A stretch of 64,000 nucleotides of DNA from CAYGYG01 sp964354155 (GTDB lineage Bacteria > Hydrothermota > Tepidihabitantia > SM23-42 > CAYGYG01), in the NCBI GenBank assembly GCA_964354155.1, contig CAYGYG010000002.1:98071-162070 (forward strand), written 5' to 3'. Shown here in pieces: positions 42,083-51,503 of the stretch (its first letter is position 1; each line of letters begins with the position of its first letter). The notes under the pieces are model-generated. The model was not told the DNA's origin, did no database searches, and saw only the letters and a program-made list of their open reading frames with translations. Position numbers and translations under genes: made by a program.

Positions 42083-43468
42083 TCAGGCGAGTCGAAACCC
42101 TTTGTCCCTGAACAGCCTGAGGCAGGCATCGACGACTTCCGGGTCATAGAGTATGCCGCGGTTCTTTTCCAATTCCTCAAGGGTGACGGGAATACCACGT
42201 GCCGGTCGATAGGGACGATACGAAGACATTGCCTCGACCACATCGGCAATCGCCAGGACTTTCGCATCAATCGTGATTTCGGTGCCGGTGTTCCCCCGGG
42301 GATAACCTGAGCCATTCATGCGCTCATGGTGCTGGAGGATGATCGAGGCCACCGGCCAAGGGAATTCGACGCTCTTGAGGATGTCGTGGCCGATTTCGGC
42401 ATGAGTCTTGACGATGTCAAACTCGACCGCGGTCAATTGCGTCGGCTTGACCAGAATCTCGGCCGGAATGTGGATCTTGCCAATGTCGTGGATTACCGCG
42501 GCCATGTGAATGCCGGCGATCTGTTCGGCCGGCAGGCCGAGTTCCTGGGCAATGGCCCGCGCGAGCTCGGCGGTTCTTCTCTGGTGACCGGCAGTATACG
42601 GGTCCCGTGCTTCGGCGATGCGGGCAATGGCATCGACCGTGCCATCGATCATCTTCTCGAGCTTGAGATAACTTGCTTTGAGTTCGTAGTGAACGCGTCT
42701 TGTTTCAGTAATGTCGCGGGACACCACCGAGATCGCCCGATGTGTGCCGTAGCTTACCAGAGCGGCACCGACCTCAACATTAACCAGCGAACCATCTTTG
42801 CGCCGGTACTGGCGTTCGGCGAGGGTCGCGCTGCCGTCGGCCACGATCTTCGCAATCTTCTCATCGATATCCTCGCGCGGGTGGGCGATGAAATCGTAGA
42901 GCGTGAGCCGGCGGATCTCTTCCGGCGAGTAGCCAAGCAGCTTGCACATGGCGGTGTTTGCCTCGATGATCTTCTGGCTTGAGAGATCGACAATGAAGAT
43001 GTTGTCAACGCTCTGCTCGACGACCGCGCGGTACTTGGCTTCGCTGCTGCGCAGGGCACGCTCGCCCGTTTCGCGCTCGCTTAGGTCGAAAAAGGCCACG
43101 AAGAAACCAACCGTTTGACCCGACTCATCCTGGCGCGCCAGGGCGGTGAGCCCCACCGGTACCGCCGCACCGTTCCGGTGATGCAGTTCGCAGTCCTTGG
43201 CGGGTTCGCGACGGTCTTGAAGGACGGCGGCCTTGAGCAGGTCCATCATGTCCGACGGTGCACATAGCGAGTTCAGATTACGGCCGACGATTTCCTCGCG
43301 CGGGTAGTCGACCAGGCGTTCGAAGGCATCATCAATGTCGACCACGACCCCCAGCGGAGTAACGTACGCGATCGGGATTGGCAGGAAGTGCCAGATATCA
43401 TTGATGTACTTTTCCAACTCGATAAGGTCGGCCAGTGAATCTTGGCTGGGGAGGGAGTTCTCAGTCAT
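42083..43468 (-). CDS. PAS-PAS-HD-GYP c-di-GMP phosphodiesterase
   Basis: A 461-residue protein with two PAS domains (about residues 20-140 and 145-260) and a C-terminal HD-GYP domain, with HDIGKIHIP and HHERMNGSGYPRG present, so metal and c-di-GMP binding should be intact. HD-GYP enzymes hydrolyse c-di-GMP to GMP. The start was set at 43468, overlapping the preceding gene's stop by 8 bp; a longer frame to 43507 overlaps by 47 bp. Last gene of a three-gene minus operon. Confidence 0.92.
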   Translation of the reverse strand: MTENSLPSQDSLADLIELEKYINDIWHFLPIPIAYVTPLGVVVDIDDAFERLVDYPREEIVGRNLNSLCAPSDMMDLLKAAVLQDRREPAKDCELHHRNGAAVPVGLTALARQDESGQTVGFFVAFFDLSERETGERALRSSEAKYRAVVEQSVDNIFIVDLSSQKIIEANTAMCKLLGYSPEEIRRLTLYDFIAHPREDIDEKIAKIVADGSATLAERQYRRKDGSLVNVEVGAALVSYGTHRAISVVSRDITETRRVHYELKASYLKLEKMIDGTVDAIARIAEARDPYTAGHQRRTAELARAIAQELGLPAEQIAGIHMAAVIHDIGKIHIPAEILVKPTQLTAVEFDIVKTHAEIGHDILKSVEFPWPVASIILQHHERMNGSGYPRGNTGTEITIDAKVLAIADVVEAMSSYRPYRPARGIPVTLEELEKNRGILYDPEVVDACLRLFRDKGFRLA

Positions 43469-44066
43469 TGGCTGACCAGGTGGCCTTGAAGAGATGCTTG
43501 TCGCCATTTCTGAAGATGCATTCGGTTTCCTCGATCCGGACGCCTTTACCGGGCAGCAGGTACTCGAATAAGCTCAGGAAGTACCCGGCGAGGTACGTGC
43601 AGCAGATAGGATGGGTCCTGAAGTCTTTGAGGTCGAGTAATGCGTAGCTTTTCGCTTCATTCAACTCGCGTGCCTCCACTGTGCCGATACTATAGTGCTT
43701 CGACCAGTAATCCGGCGCACGGTGGAAGGCAATCGATGGCGAAATGAAGAACTTCATCATCAGTTTCACGACAAAAAAATACTTGGGGGCGGTTGAGCCC
43801 ATCGCTTTGATATCCTCGTCCGAGAGATTCAAGACACGCCGGATGGCCAGGAGTGACAGGACGCGCAGTCGGAGAGGATACCACTGCATTGCCTTGATGT
43901 CTTCGTAAGCTATGGGCTGGCCCGCTTTCTCGAGTGCGGCCTTAACGCGCGCCAGACCGGCAGCCCCGTACTTGCGTCTTACGAACTCGGCGTCGGTTTG
44001 CAGGGTTACTCCCCGGACCTCGCCCTGGATTTGCTCGACAGCCTTCAGTTCATCTGCCGACAACAC
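43461..44066 (-). CDS. Putative V4R/heme-NO-binding-like sensor protein
   Basis: A 201-residue protein of mixed alpha/beta composition. The C-terminal segment GKGVRIEETECIFRNGDKHLF resembles the 4-vinyl-reductase/HNOB-type pattern 'v-E-x-x-C-x-x-x-G-D-x-x-C/H-x-F', and a pair of cysteines (HPICCTY) lies near residue 154. It is encoded between two HD-GYP genes on one operon, suggesting a ligand-binding or adaptor role in c-di-GMP signalling. The family call is tentative. The start is GTG with GGGAGAG about 8 nt upstream. Confidence 0.5.
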   Translation of the reverse strand: MLSADELKAVEQIQGEVRGVTLQTDAEFVRRKYGAAGLARVKAALEKAGQPIAYEDIKAMQWYPLRLRVLSLLAIRRVLNLSDEDIKAMGSTAPKYFFVVKLMMKFFISPSIAFHRAPDYWSKHYSIGTVEARELNEAKSYALLDLKDFRTHPICCTYLAGYFLSLFEYLLPGKGVRIEETECIFRNGDKHLFKATWSAND

Positions 44067-44095
44067 GATCGTTCTCTCCCGGGGCGAGTGAGCGC

Positions 44096-46267
44096 TTAGT
44101 CAAAGCTGAACTCCTTATCCCGCAGCAATCGGACACAGCAGTCTACTGCCGCGGGGTCGTAAAGGACGCCCTTATTCTTCGAGATCTCGTCCAATGTGAC
44201 ATCAATACCCCGGGCCGGTCGATAGGGGCGATGGGACGACATCGCCTCGACGACATCGGCGACACAGAGGATTTGAGCGGTGATGGAGATGGCATCAAGT
44301 CTTAAGCCGTGCGGGTATCCGGAGCCGTTGAGCCGTTCGTGGTGCTGAAGCACAATGTCGGCGACGGGCCAGGGGAATTCAATCGTCTTGAGAATATCGT
44401 AGCCGACACCGGGGTGAGTCTTGATGAGGGCAAACTCCGGCTCGGTGAGCTTGCTGGGCCGGCTCAGTATTTCCGCGGGTACGTAAATCTTGCCGATGTC
44501 ATGGATCAGGGCGGCCATTCTCAGTCCCGTGGTATCATCGGCCGACAGACCCATTGCATGGCCGATTGCCGTCGCCAGGTTAGCAACTCGCCGCTGATGG
44601 CCGGCGGTGAAAGGATCGCGGGTTTCAACAACCCGCGCCATCGCGTAGATAGTCCCTTCCATTGTATGCTGGAGGACTTCGAAATTGCGTTTAAGCTGCT
44701 CGGCGGCACGCTTGCGCTCGGTGACGTCCATCATCATGCCGGAGATCACGTCGCCTTCAAGCAAGGCGGTCACCAGCACGCTTACTGGATTCCCGGTGCG
44801 CGTGACCATATCGATCTCGGTAACATTGAGGTGCCCCTTCTGCATGAGATCACCGACCAGCGGGGTACGCTCGTCTTTCCTGTCGTAGAGTTCCCTAATA
44901 TTGCGGGTGACAAGGGCATCGGGCGAAGGGTATTCAAACATGCTTGCCATGGCATTATTGGCAAACAGGATCTCGCCGTCCAGGTTTGCTTTGTAGATTC
45001 CGACCAGGGCATGGTCGACCAGATTGCGATATTTCTCCTGAGACTCGGCGACGGCCCTTTCCATATTCTTGCGGGCAGTAATGTCGAGCCAGTACCCGAC
45101 GATCTCCAGAGGTTGGCCGCTTCCATCGCGGACAAGTCTCATTTCGTCGCGGACCCAGATATAAGTCCCGTTCTTATGCCGGAAGCGGTATTCGTAAGTG
45201 TGGTTTCCATTCTCGAGCACCAGGGGGGCTTCGGACAGGATCCGTTCCACATCGTCAGGATGGACATGATCGAGCCAGAATGAGGATTGCCCAACGAATT
45301 CGCGGGCTTCGTGGCCGGTGATATTCGTACAGCTGTCACTGACGAACGTGGCGCCGTAGTCGCCACCGGTCTTTGAAGTGTAGATGACCGCGTTCGCATT
45401 AGAGAGGAGATGTTGCAGCCGTTCCTTGGCAACGATAATCTCCTGTTCGGCTGTTTTCCGGCCGGTGATGTCTTTGGTGAATACGGAGATGCCGTCCCGG
45501 GATGGGTAGACGCTGATTTCGAATATGTAGTGCCGGTCACGCAGATCGTATTCGTTGACGAACTGGCGCCCCTGTTTGGTGCTTAAGACCTCCTGGTATG
45601 CCTTGTCGGCTTCGGTCCCGGCAACTTCCGGGAATACCTCGTAGAGTGAGCGGCCGAGGGCGTCCTGGGCTTTGATGCCGGTCAATTGCTCGGACGCCTT
45701 GTTCCAATACGTGTACTTGAGATCACGGTCCATGGCGAAGAAGACGTCAGTAATGCTATCGGCAAGTTCACGGCAGTTTGCCTCACTGTCCTGCAGACAT
45801 GCCTGAATCTGCTGGCGCTCGGCCATGTCCGTCAGTCTTGCTAGAATGGCCGGCCGACCCTCGTACTGGATCGGGGTAAGCGATACGTCGAACCAGACGG
45901 TCGAACCGTCCTTGCGGCAGGCGCGAAGTTCATAATGAGGCGGGACGGGTTTCCCGGCCAGGCGGTCCTGGAATCTCTGGAGGAAGGCATCCCGGTCCTC
46001 CGGGCTTAGTAATTGTTTGAGTTGCTCACGGCTCAGCGCCTTGAGTTCGTCGAGCGAATACCCCAAGGCGCGGGCCAGGGCTTGATTGGCAAGGAGGATG
46101 CGCGGTTCAGGCCCCTGCGCAATTGCGATACCCTCTTGTGACTGCTCGACCATGACCCGGTATTTGTGTTCAGATTCGAGCAGCATTTCCACAGTCTTTT
46201 TATGCCGGGCTTCTTGTCCTTCGAGCTCAGCAATACGCTGCTTCAGTTTTTCGATCTCTTCACTCAT
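44096..46267 (-). CDS. Multi-PAS HD-GYP c-di-GMP phosphodiesterase
   Basis: A 723-residue protein with an N-terminal coiled coil (residues 1-25), four PAS domains (about 25-150, 155-270, 280-400 and 405-520; one contains the PAC-like YRFRHKNGTYIWVRDEM) and a C-terminal HD-GYP domain with HDIGKIYVP and HHERLNGSGYPHG. No transmembrane segment is seen, so it is probably a soluble multi-input sensor. The two HD-GYP proteins of this operon share 60-70% similar C-termini by eye, suggesting duplication. Confidence 0.93.
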   Translation of the reverse strand: MSEEIEKLKQRIAELEGQEARHKKTVEMLLESEHKYRVMVEQSQEGIAIAQGPEPRILLANQALARALGYSLDELKALSREQLKQLLSPEDRDAFLQRFQDRLAGKPVPPHYELRACRKDGSTVWFDVSLTPIQYEGRPAILARLTDMAERQQIQACLQDSEANCRELADSITDVFFAMDRDLKYTYWNKASEQLTGIKAQDALGRSLYEVFPEVAGTEADKAYQEVLSTKQGRQFVNEYDLRDRHYIFEISVYPSRDGISVFTKDITGRKTAEQEIIVAKERLQHLLSNANAVIYTSKTGGDYGATFVSDSCTNITGHEAREFVGQSSFWLDHVHPDDVERILSEAPLVLENGNHTYEYRFRHKNGTYIWVRDEMRLVRDGSGQPLEIVGYWLDITARKNMERAVAESQEKYRNLVDHALVGIYKANLDGEILFANNAMASMFEYPSPDALVTRNIRELYDRKDERTPLVGDLMQKGHLNVTEIDMVTRTGNPVSVLVTALLEGDVISGMMMDVTERKRAAEQLKRNFEVLQHTMEGTIYAMARVVETRDPFTAGHQRRVANLATAIGHAMGLSADDTTGLRMAALIHDIGKIYVPAEILSRPSKLTEPEFALIKTHPGVGYDILKTIEFPWPVADIVLQHHERLNGSGYPHGLRLDAISITAQILCVADVVEAMSSHRPYRPARGIDVTLDEISKNKGVLYDPAAVDCCVRLLRDKEFSFD

Positions 46268-46359
46268 CTTTCCTGCCTTATCCGTTTGATGTCGGTCCCG
46301 TCATTCGGCCACCGGATGCTCGCACCGGCCTTCAAATCGTACTCGTGACTTATCCGGCA

Positions 46360-46387
46360 AGTATAAGTGAAATCAAGGCTGTGTCAA
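46360..46387 (-). promoter_or_regulatory. Promoter for HD-GYP operon
   Basis: Minus-strand TTGACA (46387-46382), 16-bp spacer, TATACT (46365-46360), about 90 nt before the ATG at 46267. It is divergent from the MFS gene promoter. Confidence 0.87.
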
Positions 46388-46422
46388 TGCTTATTAGCCG
46401 CGTGCCGTCTGAGCTTCCGGCC

Positions 46423-46450
46423 TTGACATATTGGGCGACGGGCATATAAT
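46423..46450 (+). promoter_or_regulatory. Leaderless promoter for MFS exporter
   Basis: Perfect TTGACA, 16-bp spacer, perfect TATAAT ending 5 nt before the GTG start codon at 46456. Confidence 0.92.
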
Positions 46451-46455
46451 CCGGT

Positions 46456-47727
46456 GTGGCCGTCGAACCGCCAAACCTAATTCCCGATGAGATCGGCACG
46501 CCGTCGCCCGTTTCGAGCAGATTTCCCCGCGTTCTGGCCGCGCTACGGCATCACGACTTTCGACTTTTCTGGTTTGGCCAGCTCATATCCCTGGTCGGCA
46601 CCTGGATGCAGGTCGTGGGTCAGGGCTGGCTGGTTCTGCAATTGACCAACTCGCCGTTGTTCCTTGGCCTGGCATCGAGCATGGCGGCGCTTCCAGTCCT
46701 GCTTCTTTCCCCCGTGGGCGGAGTGCTTGCCGACCGTTTCAACAAGCGGAAGTTGATCGTCGTCACCCAGCTGTTGGTCATGACGTTCGCTTTTGTGCTG
46801 GCCGCGCTGGTCCTTACGGGCCGGATACGTTACTGGCAGATTCTGACCATGGCGTTCTGCAGTGGAACCGTTATGGCGCTTGACGCTCCAAGCCGCCAGT
46901 CATTTGTCATCGAAATGGTTGGCAAACAGGATTTGCTCAATGCCATTGCCCTGAACTCCTCGATTTTCAATACCGCCCGGATTGTCGGGCCGGCGATTGC
47001 CGGTATTATTATCGGTGCGGTGGGGGTTGGGCTCTGTTACTTGCTTAACGGTCTCAGTTTCATCCCGGTCATCATCGGACTGCTCCTCATGAAAGGGAAT
47101 TTCGACCCGGCCGGCACGGCCACTGATTCTTTTGTCAAGAACCTGGCCGACGGCATGAGCTATGTGCGCCGGGACCGTCGCGTGCTCGGCCTTCTGAGCC
47201 TGGTCGCCGCCGCCAGCATCTTCATCATGCCCTACGTGATGCTGATGCCGGTTTTCGCCCGGGATATTCTGAAAGTCGGACCCCGGGGCTACGGTACTCT
47301 GCTGGCCGCCGCCGGCACCGGCGCCTTGATCGGTGCTTTGACCCTGGCCACCCTGGGTGATTTCAAGCGGAAAGGCCGGCTCGTCTTGCTCGGTACGGCC
47401 GTCTTCTGCATTGCCGCGGTGTCTTTCACGTTTTCCACAAGTTACCATCTGTCACTCTTCTTGCTGGTTTTCGTGGGCTGGGGCATGGTAACTCAGAACG
47501 CTTCCATCAACAGTCTTCTGCAGACAATGGTTGCTGACAGTATGCGCGGGCGAATCATGAGCCTGTATACCATGACTTTCCTGGGGATGATGCCATTGGG
47601 GTCGCTGCTGGCTGGTTTCGAGGCCACCTACCTGGGGGCGCCCTGGGCACTGCGGATTGGTGGTGTTGTCGTGGCGATAATCCTCGTCAGCCTGTATCGG
47701 ACCCGGCGGGATATTTTCGACCTGTGA
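46456..47727 (+). CDS. MFS transporter, EntS/MFS_3-type exporter
   Basis: A 423-residue major facilitator with about 12 hydrophobic helices. The N-terminal FRLFWFGQLISLVGTWMQVV and GGVLADRFNKRKLIVV (the loop 2-3 motif) match the EntS-like MFS_3 group, which exports siderophores or drugs. Start codon GTG with no Shine-Dalgarno, 5 nt after the -10 box: predicted leaderless. No siderophore genes are nearby. Confidence 0.9.
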   Translation: MAVEPPNLIPDEIGTPSPVSSRFPRVLAALRHHDFRLFWFGQLISLVGTWMQVVGQGWLVLQLTNSPLFLGLASSMAALPVLLLSPVGGVLADRFNKRKLIVVTQLLVMTFAFVLAALVLTGRIRYWQILTMAFCSGTVMALDAPSRQSFVIEMVGKQDLLNAIALNSSIFNTARIVGPAIAGIIIGAVGVGLCYLLNGLSFIPVIIGLLLMKGNFDPAGTATDSFVKNLADGMSYVRRDRRVLGLLSLVAAASIFIMPYVMLMPVFARDILKVGPRGYGTLLAAAGTGALIGALTLATLGDFKRKGRLVLLGTAVFCIAAVSFTFSTSYHLSLFLLVFVGWGMVTQNASINSLLQTMVADSMRGRIMSLYTMTFLGMMPLGSLLAGFEATYLGAPWALRIGGVVVAIILVSLYRTRRDIFDL

Positions 47728-47910
47728 CCGAACCGAATAGCTTCGTAAGTACGCGTTTTAACTAGGGTGGAACACCCCTCCCGTAACTAATGGGTTAACC
47801 GTATTGACGGTATACGCTTGCCTGGCGTATTATTCAACGTTGGACGCAGCTTTACGGCACGGCCGGCCTTGGGGTGAGGCCTGAGTGGTCAAGAACGGCG
47901 GAAAAAGGTA

Positions 47911-47938
47911 TTGACAAAAGTGCTAATGTGTGTAGGTT
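47911..47938 (+). promoter_or_regulatory. Promoter for barrel-PEGA-TPR gene
   Basis: TTGACA, 16-bp spacer, TAGGTT. The -10 is imperfect. It is followed by AAGGAGG before ATG 47957. The 180 bp upstream (from 47728) holds no gene. Confidence 0.72.
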
Positions 47939-47956
47939 TGATATAAGGAGGAAAGA

Positions 47957-49573
47957 ATGGACCTCATCTTCGTTGTGGCCTTACTTTTGGGAGATTTCGG
48001 ACGCACCGCGTCGCTGGTCGACGTGCCGTGCCCGCCCCGCTACAAACAGGGCATGTTTGGACTGGTGTTGATGCCATCGTTTGCTTCGAGATCAAATACG
48101 GCTCATGCCAATGATTTTGATTTAAATTTCAAGTATGGAATTGCCGGCAAAGCCGAGGTTGCCCTTTCGGCGTACACGCCGACAAACTACACCGCCAGCT
48201 TCTCTTACTTGTTTTTTCCCGAAAAGCAGTCGGCACCCGGGTTTTTTGGCGGCATCGATGACATAACTTACACCTCCAAGGTTTCCTCGCCCGGCGGTCA
48301 GGGATTTCCTGACGATTCTGCGTACATTCATTGGGGAGGACGGAATCCCGAGATCATGTCTTTGTACGTCGCCGGCTATAAGAAATTTAATCCGATTGAG
48401 ATGGTTCTGGGTTTGGGCCGGGGCCGCTTTGTCGGATACGGCCCGCGCAGCCGGTACTTCAATACTGACTACCTGACCCGTGGCGTGGGTACCGATGAGC
48501 CCAAGGACCCCAGTGCGATCGCGCTCGGTCTTTTCATCGGTGCGGCGATAAACGTTTTGCCGTCACTGGCGCTGATTACCGAATTCGACGGCCGGGATGC
48601 CAACGTAGGGTTGCGGTACCGTCACAAGGTGGTCGAGGTCGGTTTCGCGGCCTCCAAGCTTGAACAGATGGGCTCAGCCCCGATCTACTCCCAGCGTTTC
48701 TCGATGGCGGTCGAAGTCAATAACAGCTTCATGGAGGCAGGGCCTAAAACCGGTACTCTGAGCTGTGCCGTTGTCGATGGTCAAACCAAGGGCCCGCTCG
48801 GCGACGTCGTGATCTCGATTGCCGAGACCGGCAAGCGGTTCAAGTCGACCAAGAACTACTTCGACCTCACCATGCCCAAGGGCAAGTATACCCTGAAGGT
48901 AGAGAAGAAGGACTATAATCCTCAGATGAAGACGGTGCAGGTTGCGGCCGGCGTCAAAACCAAGGTTGAGTTCACCCTCGTCAAGTCAGCCGAAGCGATG
49001 AAGGTTGACGTTGGACGGGTGGCACGGCAGGAGCAGGCTCAGCGGCTGCTCAAGGCCGGTCTCGATCAGGTCGCGCGCGACAGCCTGCTGGCCGCACGCA
49101 GCAGTTTTGAGAATATTCTCAAGCTGGATTCCACCCATGCTCAGGCCAAGTCCTATCTGAACTTCGTCAACACGCGGATTCAAGATGCGATTGCCATGTA
49201 CCTGCGGCAGGGCGAAACCTCAGCCCGGCAGGGCAACACCGCCGCGGCTATCGGTTCGTATCAGAAAGTGCTTGGTCTTGACCCGAATCACGAAGTTGCC
49301 AAGCGCGAAATCGCCAGTCTGACCGCCCGGACTGCGGTCGTGAAGAAGCCGACACCCGTGGTCAAGAAGCCGACGCCGGTGGTCAAGAAGCCGACGCCGC
49401 CTCAGGACATTGAAGGTCTTTACAAGAATGGTATCTCGCTCTTTGCTCAGGAAAAGTACGACGATGCCCTCAAGGTTTTCAAAAAGATAATCGCGCTCAA
49501 TCCGAATCACGTTGGCGCCAAGAACTACCTTCGCAAGACCGAAGCCCGTCTCAAGGCACTGCGCGGCGGATAG
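47957..49573 (+). CDS. Outer-membrane barrel-like protein with PEGA-type and TPR domains
   Basis: A 538-residue modular protein. Residues 1-265 look like an outer-membrane barrel (GKAEVALSAYTPTNYTASFS strand pattern). Residues 267-345 form a PEGA/carboxypeptidase-regulatory-like beta sandwich (GDVVISIAETGKRFKS, MPKGKYTLKVEKKDYNPQ). Residues 355-460 and 485-538 are TPR-like. Between them are three tandem VVKKPTP heptapeptides encoded by 21-bp DNA repeats (49337-49399). The layout suggests a surface-anchored scaffold whose TPR part faces the periplasm. A signal peptide is weak (MDLIFVVALLLG). AAGGAGG supports the start. Confidence 0.75.
   Translation: MDLIFVVALLLGDFGRTASLVDVPCPPRYKQGMFGLVLMPSFASRSNTAHANDFDLNFKYGIAGKAEVALSAYTPTNYTASFSYLFFPEKQSAPGFFGGIDDITYTSKVSSPGGQGFPDDSAYIHWGGRNPEIMSLYVAGYKKFNPIEMVLGLGRGRFVGYGPRSRYFNTDYLTRGVGTDEPKDPSAIALGLFIGAAINVLPSLALITEFDGRDANVGLRYRHKVVEVGFAASKLEQMGSAPIYSQRFSMAVEVNNSFMEAGPKTGTLSCAVVDGQTKGPLGDVVISIAETGKRFKSTKNYFDLTMPKGKYTLKVEKKDYNPQMKTVQVAAGVKTKVEFTLVKSAEAMKVDVGRVARQEQAQRLLKAGLDQVARDSLLAARSSFENILKLDSTHAQAKSYLNFVNTRIQDAIAMYLRQGETSARQGNTAAAIGSYQKVLGLDPNHEVAKREIASLTARTAVVKKPTPVVKKPTPVVKKPTPPQDIEGLYKNGISLFAQEKYDDALKVFKKIIALNPNHVGAKNYLRKTEARLKALRGG
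49337..49399. repeat. 21-bp tandem repeat (3 copies) encoding VVKKPTP
   Basis: Three near-identical 21-bp units encode the Lys-Pro-rich linker between TPR blocks. Copies differ only at synonymous sites, so the peptide repeat is conserved. Confidence 0.8.
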
Positions 49574-49600
49574 AACGCTGGATTCCTCACTACGATCTGC

Positions 49601-50095
49601 ATGCGGTGGTTTGCGGTCTACACCCGCTCGAACCATGAGCGGAAAGTAGATCACCGGTTGCAAAGCGCCGGGATCACCACGTTTCTCCCCGAGGTCCTCC
49701 AGACCAGCCGGCGCTGGGACCGCAAGAAGGTTATTCGAAGGGCACTCTTCCCCGGGTACTTGTTCGTCCGTATGCCCCTATCTTCGGGCAGTTTTCTGGA
49801 GGTCGCGCGGACGCCGGGCGTCTGCTATCTCCTGGCCACCAAAGGGCAGCCGGCCCCGATTCCCGACCCGGAGATCGACTCCCTCATGATCATGCTCAGC
49901 GACCAGCGTGAAGTTCGGCCCATTCCATTTCTCAAGAAAGGCGCCAAAGTCCGGGTCGTGTCCGGAGCACTCAAAGGTGCGGTGGGGATACTGGTTGACG
50001 AAGATCACCGGCGCCGCCGGCTGGTCGTGTCGATCGAATTGATGCGCCGCAGCGTCTCAACGCTGCTGCACGAAGAGGAAGTTGAGGCCTTTTAG
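49601..50095 (+). CDS. UpxY/RfaH-type NusG-like transcription antiterminator
   Basis: A 164-residue NusG paralogue: NGN domain at the N-terminus (RWFAVYTRSNHERKVDHRLQ, FPGYLFVRM) and a C-terminal KOW domain (KKGAKVRVVSGALKGAVGIL). Specialised NusG proteins of this type (UpxY, RfaH, LoaP) allow transcription through long surface-polysaccharide or secretion operons. It lies 27 bp after the barrel-PEGA-TPR gene and has no own promoter, so the two are co-expressed. Its target operon is unknown; the polysaccharide operon at 21.5-27.5 kb is one candidate. Confidence 0.88.
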   Translation: MRWFAVYTRSNHERKVDHRLQSAGITTFLPEVLQTSRRWDRKKVIRRALFPGYLFVRMPLSSGSFLEVARTPGVCYLLATKGQPAPIPDPEIDSLMIMLSDQREVRPIPFLKKGAKVRVVSGALKGAVGILVDEDHRRRRLVVSIELMRRSVSTLLHEEEVEAF

Positions 50096-50119
50096 ACGCA
50101 GGTGAGGGTCTGTTTCCAG

Positions 50120-50147
50120 TTGACTGTTAGCCCCGGTCGGCTATAAT
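50120..50147 (+). promoter_or_regulatory. Promoter for GWxTD-protein gene
   Basis: TTGACT, 16-bp spacer, TATAAT, about 45 nt before ATG 50193. Confidence 0.87.
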
Positions 50148-50192
50148 TGACCGTGGACGACCACCGTAAGTATCTTACCCCACGGACCACCG

Positions 50193-51503
50193 ATGCCTAG
50201 ACGCGCACTGATGCTCGTGACGGCCGGTGCTGCTCTCTTTTTTACAGCCTGCCGGACTTCCTTTGAGATGCCACCGCTCTTCTGGAGTTTGACCGAGCCG
50301 GAGAAGAAGTACTATTTCGGCATGCTTTCGATCGACTCGGCGTCGGCGCGTCAGTACCTGAATCTCGAATATGCGGCCGAGCGGAAGCAAATGCTGGAGC
50401 GGTACTGGCAAGGCCGCGAGGCAGAATGGACCGAGTTTCAGTCGCGGGTCGACTATGCCGAGAAGACTTTCGGACGGCACGGCATCGTCAATGACGACCG
50501 GGCCCGGCTTCATATCCGCTACGGTCCGCCGAGTGAGCGTACCATAGTTGAAAGCCGGCGCCGGCGGATTTCCCTGACCGCAATTCTGGAGGCGCGGCCG
50601 GTCGAAGTTTGGATTTATCGAAACAGTAACCGCGAGTTTGATCTGGTAAAATCGGCCGGGGGGAATTTCAAGGTCATTGCCGGTACCCGCACCGGCGACA
50701 GCCTCGCCGTCGCGTGGCTTGAAGCGGTGGCGGATTCGATTGCCCGCCGCCGTCAATGCCCGGCGCGGATCGACACGTTCGATGTTGCGATCGGGAGATT
50801 CCGGCAGAGGAAGGGGCTGACCCGGCTGGAGGTTTATATCGGCGTTGCGTTGCCGGATACGAGTCAGGTCTGTCTTGACCGGGAGGTCAGGGTCATCGAC
50901 CAGTCCGGAGAGGTCGTAGCTTCGGAGTCCGGCCCCATCGTGCCGCGGGGCGCACCCGTCGGCTATTTTGTTGACCAGGTCAATTTCCTGGTCGTGCCAC
51001 GCCAGTACCGCGTTGAAGTCGCGGTGAGCGCCGGGCCGGGCGGCAACCGCCTCGTCCAGAGCTTCATCGTCGACCTGCTTGAGTACGCGGGCGACTTGAA
51101 ACTCGTTTCGGACCTGGTCAAGGCCTCGATCATCGACGACGGATTCACCGCCGACAAGTTTGTCAAACCGGCGAAACCGCGCTTGATCCCTTGCCCCGGT
51201 CGCGTAACGCCCGTGGGCCAGCCGTTCTATTTCTATCATGAAGTCTATAACCTGGCGGTCAATGCCGAGGGCAACCACCGCATCAAGACCGGCTATCGTA
51301 TCTTCGAGAAGACGACCCGTCAGGAACAGATCGTCGACTATGTGGAAAAAGATGAAGAAGACGTGAGCGCGACCGGATATATCGCCGCCAAGTGGCGTCC
51401 GATGAATTTTCCTCCCGGGCGTTATCTGGTCGTCGCCGAAACCCACGATCTGATCGTCGACCGCAAGGTCCAGACGATTCTTGAATTTGAACTGGCGAAG
51501 TGA
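50193..51503 (+). CDS. GWxTD domain-containing lipoprotein
   Basis: A 436-residue lipoprotein (lipobox FFTAC). Residues 35-120 match the GWxTD domain, a family prominent in FCB-type bacteria: MLERYWQGREAEWTEFQSR, then YAEKTFG and RLHIRYGPP. The eponymous motif, normally GWxTDRGR, is degenerate here (HGIVNDDRAR). The C-terminal 250 residues are beta-rich, probably a further periplasmic domain. Function of the family is unknown. The gene precedes the alpha-2-macroglobulin gene by 117 bp and may be co-transcribed with it. Confidence 0.88.
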   Translation: MPRRALMLVTAGAALFFTACRTSFEMPPLFWSLTEPEKKYYFGMLSIDSASARQYLNLEYAAERKQMLERYWQGREAEWTEFQSRVDYAEKTFGRHGIVNDDRARLHIRYGPPSERTIVESRRRRISLTAILEARPVEVWIYRNSNREFDLVKSAGGNFKVIAGTRTGDSLAVAWLEAVADSIARRRQCPARIDTFDVAIGRFRQRKGLTRLEVYIGVALPDTSQVCLDREVRVIDQSGEVVASESGPIVPRGAPVGYFVDQVNFLVVPRQYRVEVAVSAGPGGNRLVQSFIVDLLEYAGDLKLVSDLVKASIIDDGFTADKFVKPAKPRLIPCPGRVTPVGQPFYFYHEVYNLAVNAEGNHRIKTGYRIFEKTTRQEQIVDYVEKDEEDVSATGYIAAKWRPMNFPPGRYLVVAETHDLIVDRKVQTILEFELAK

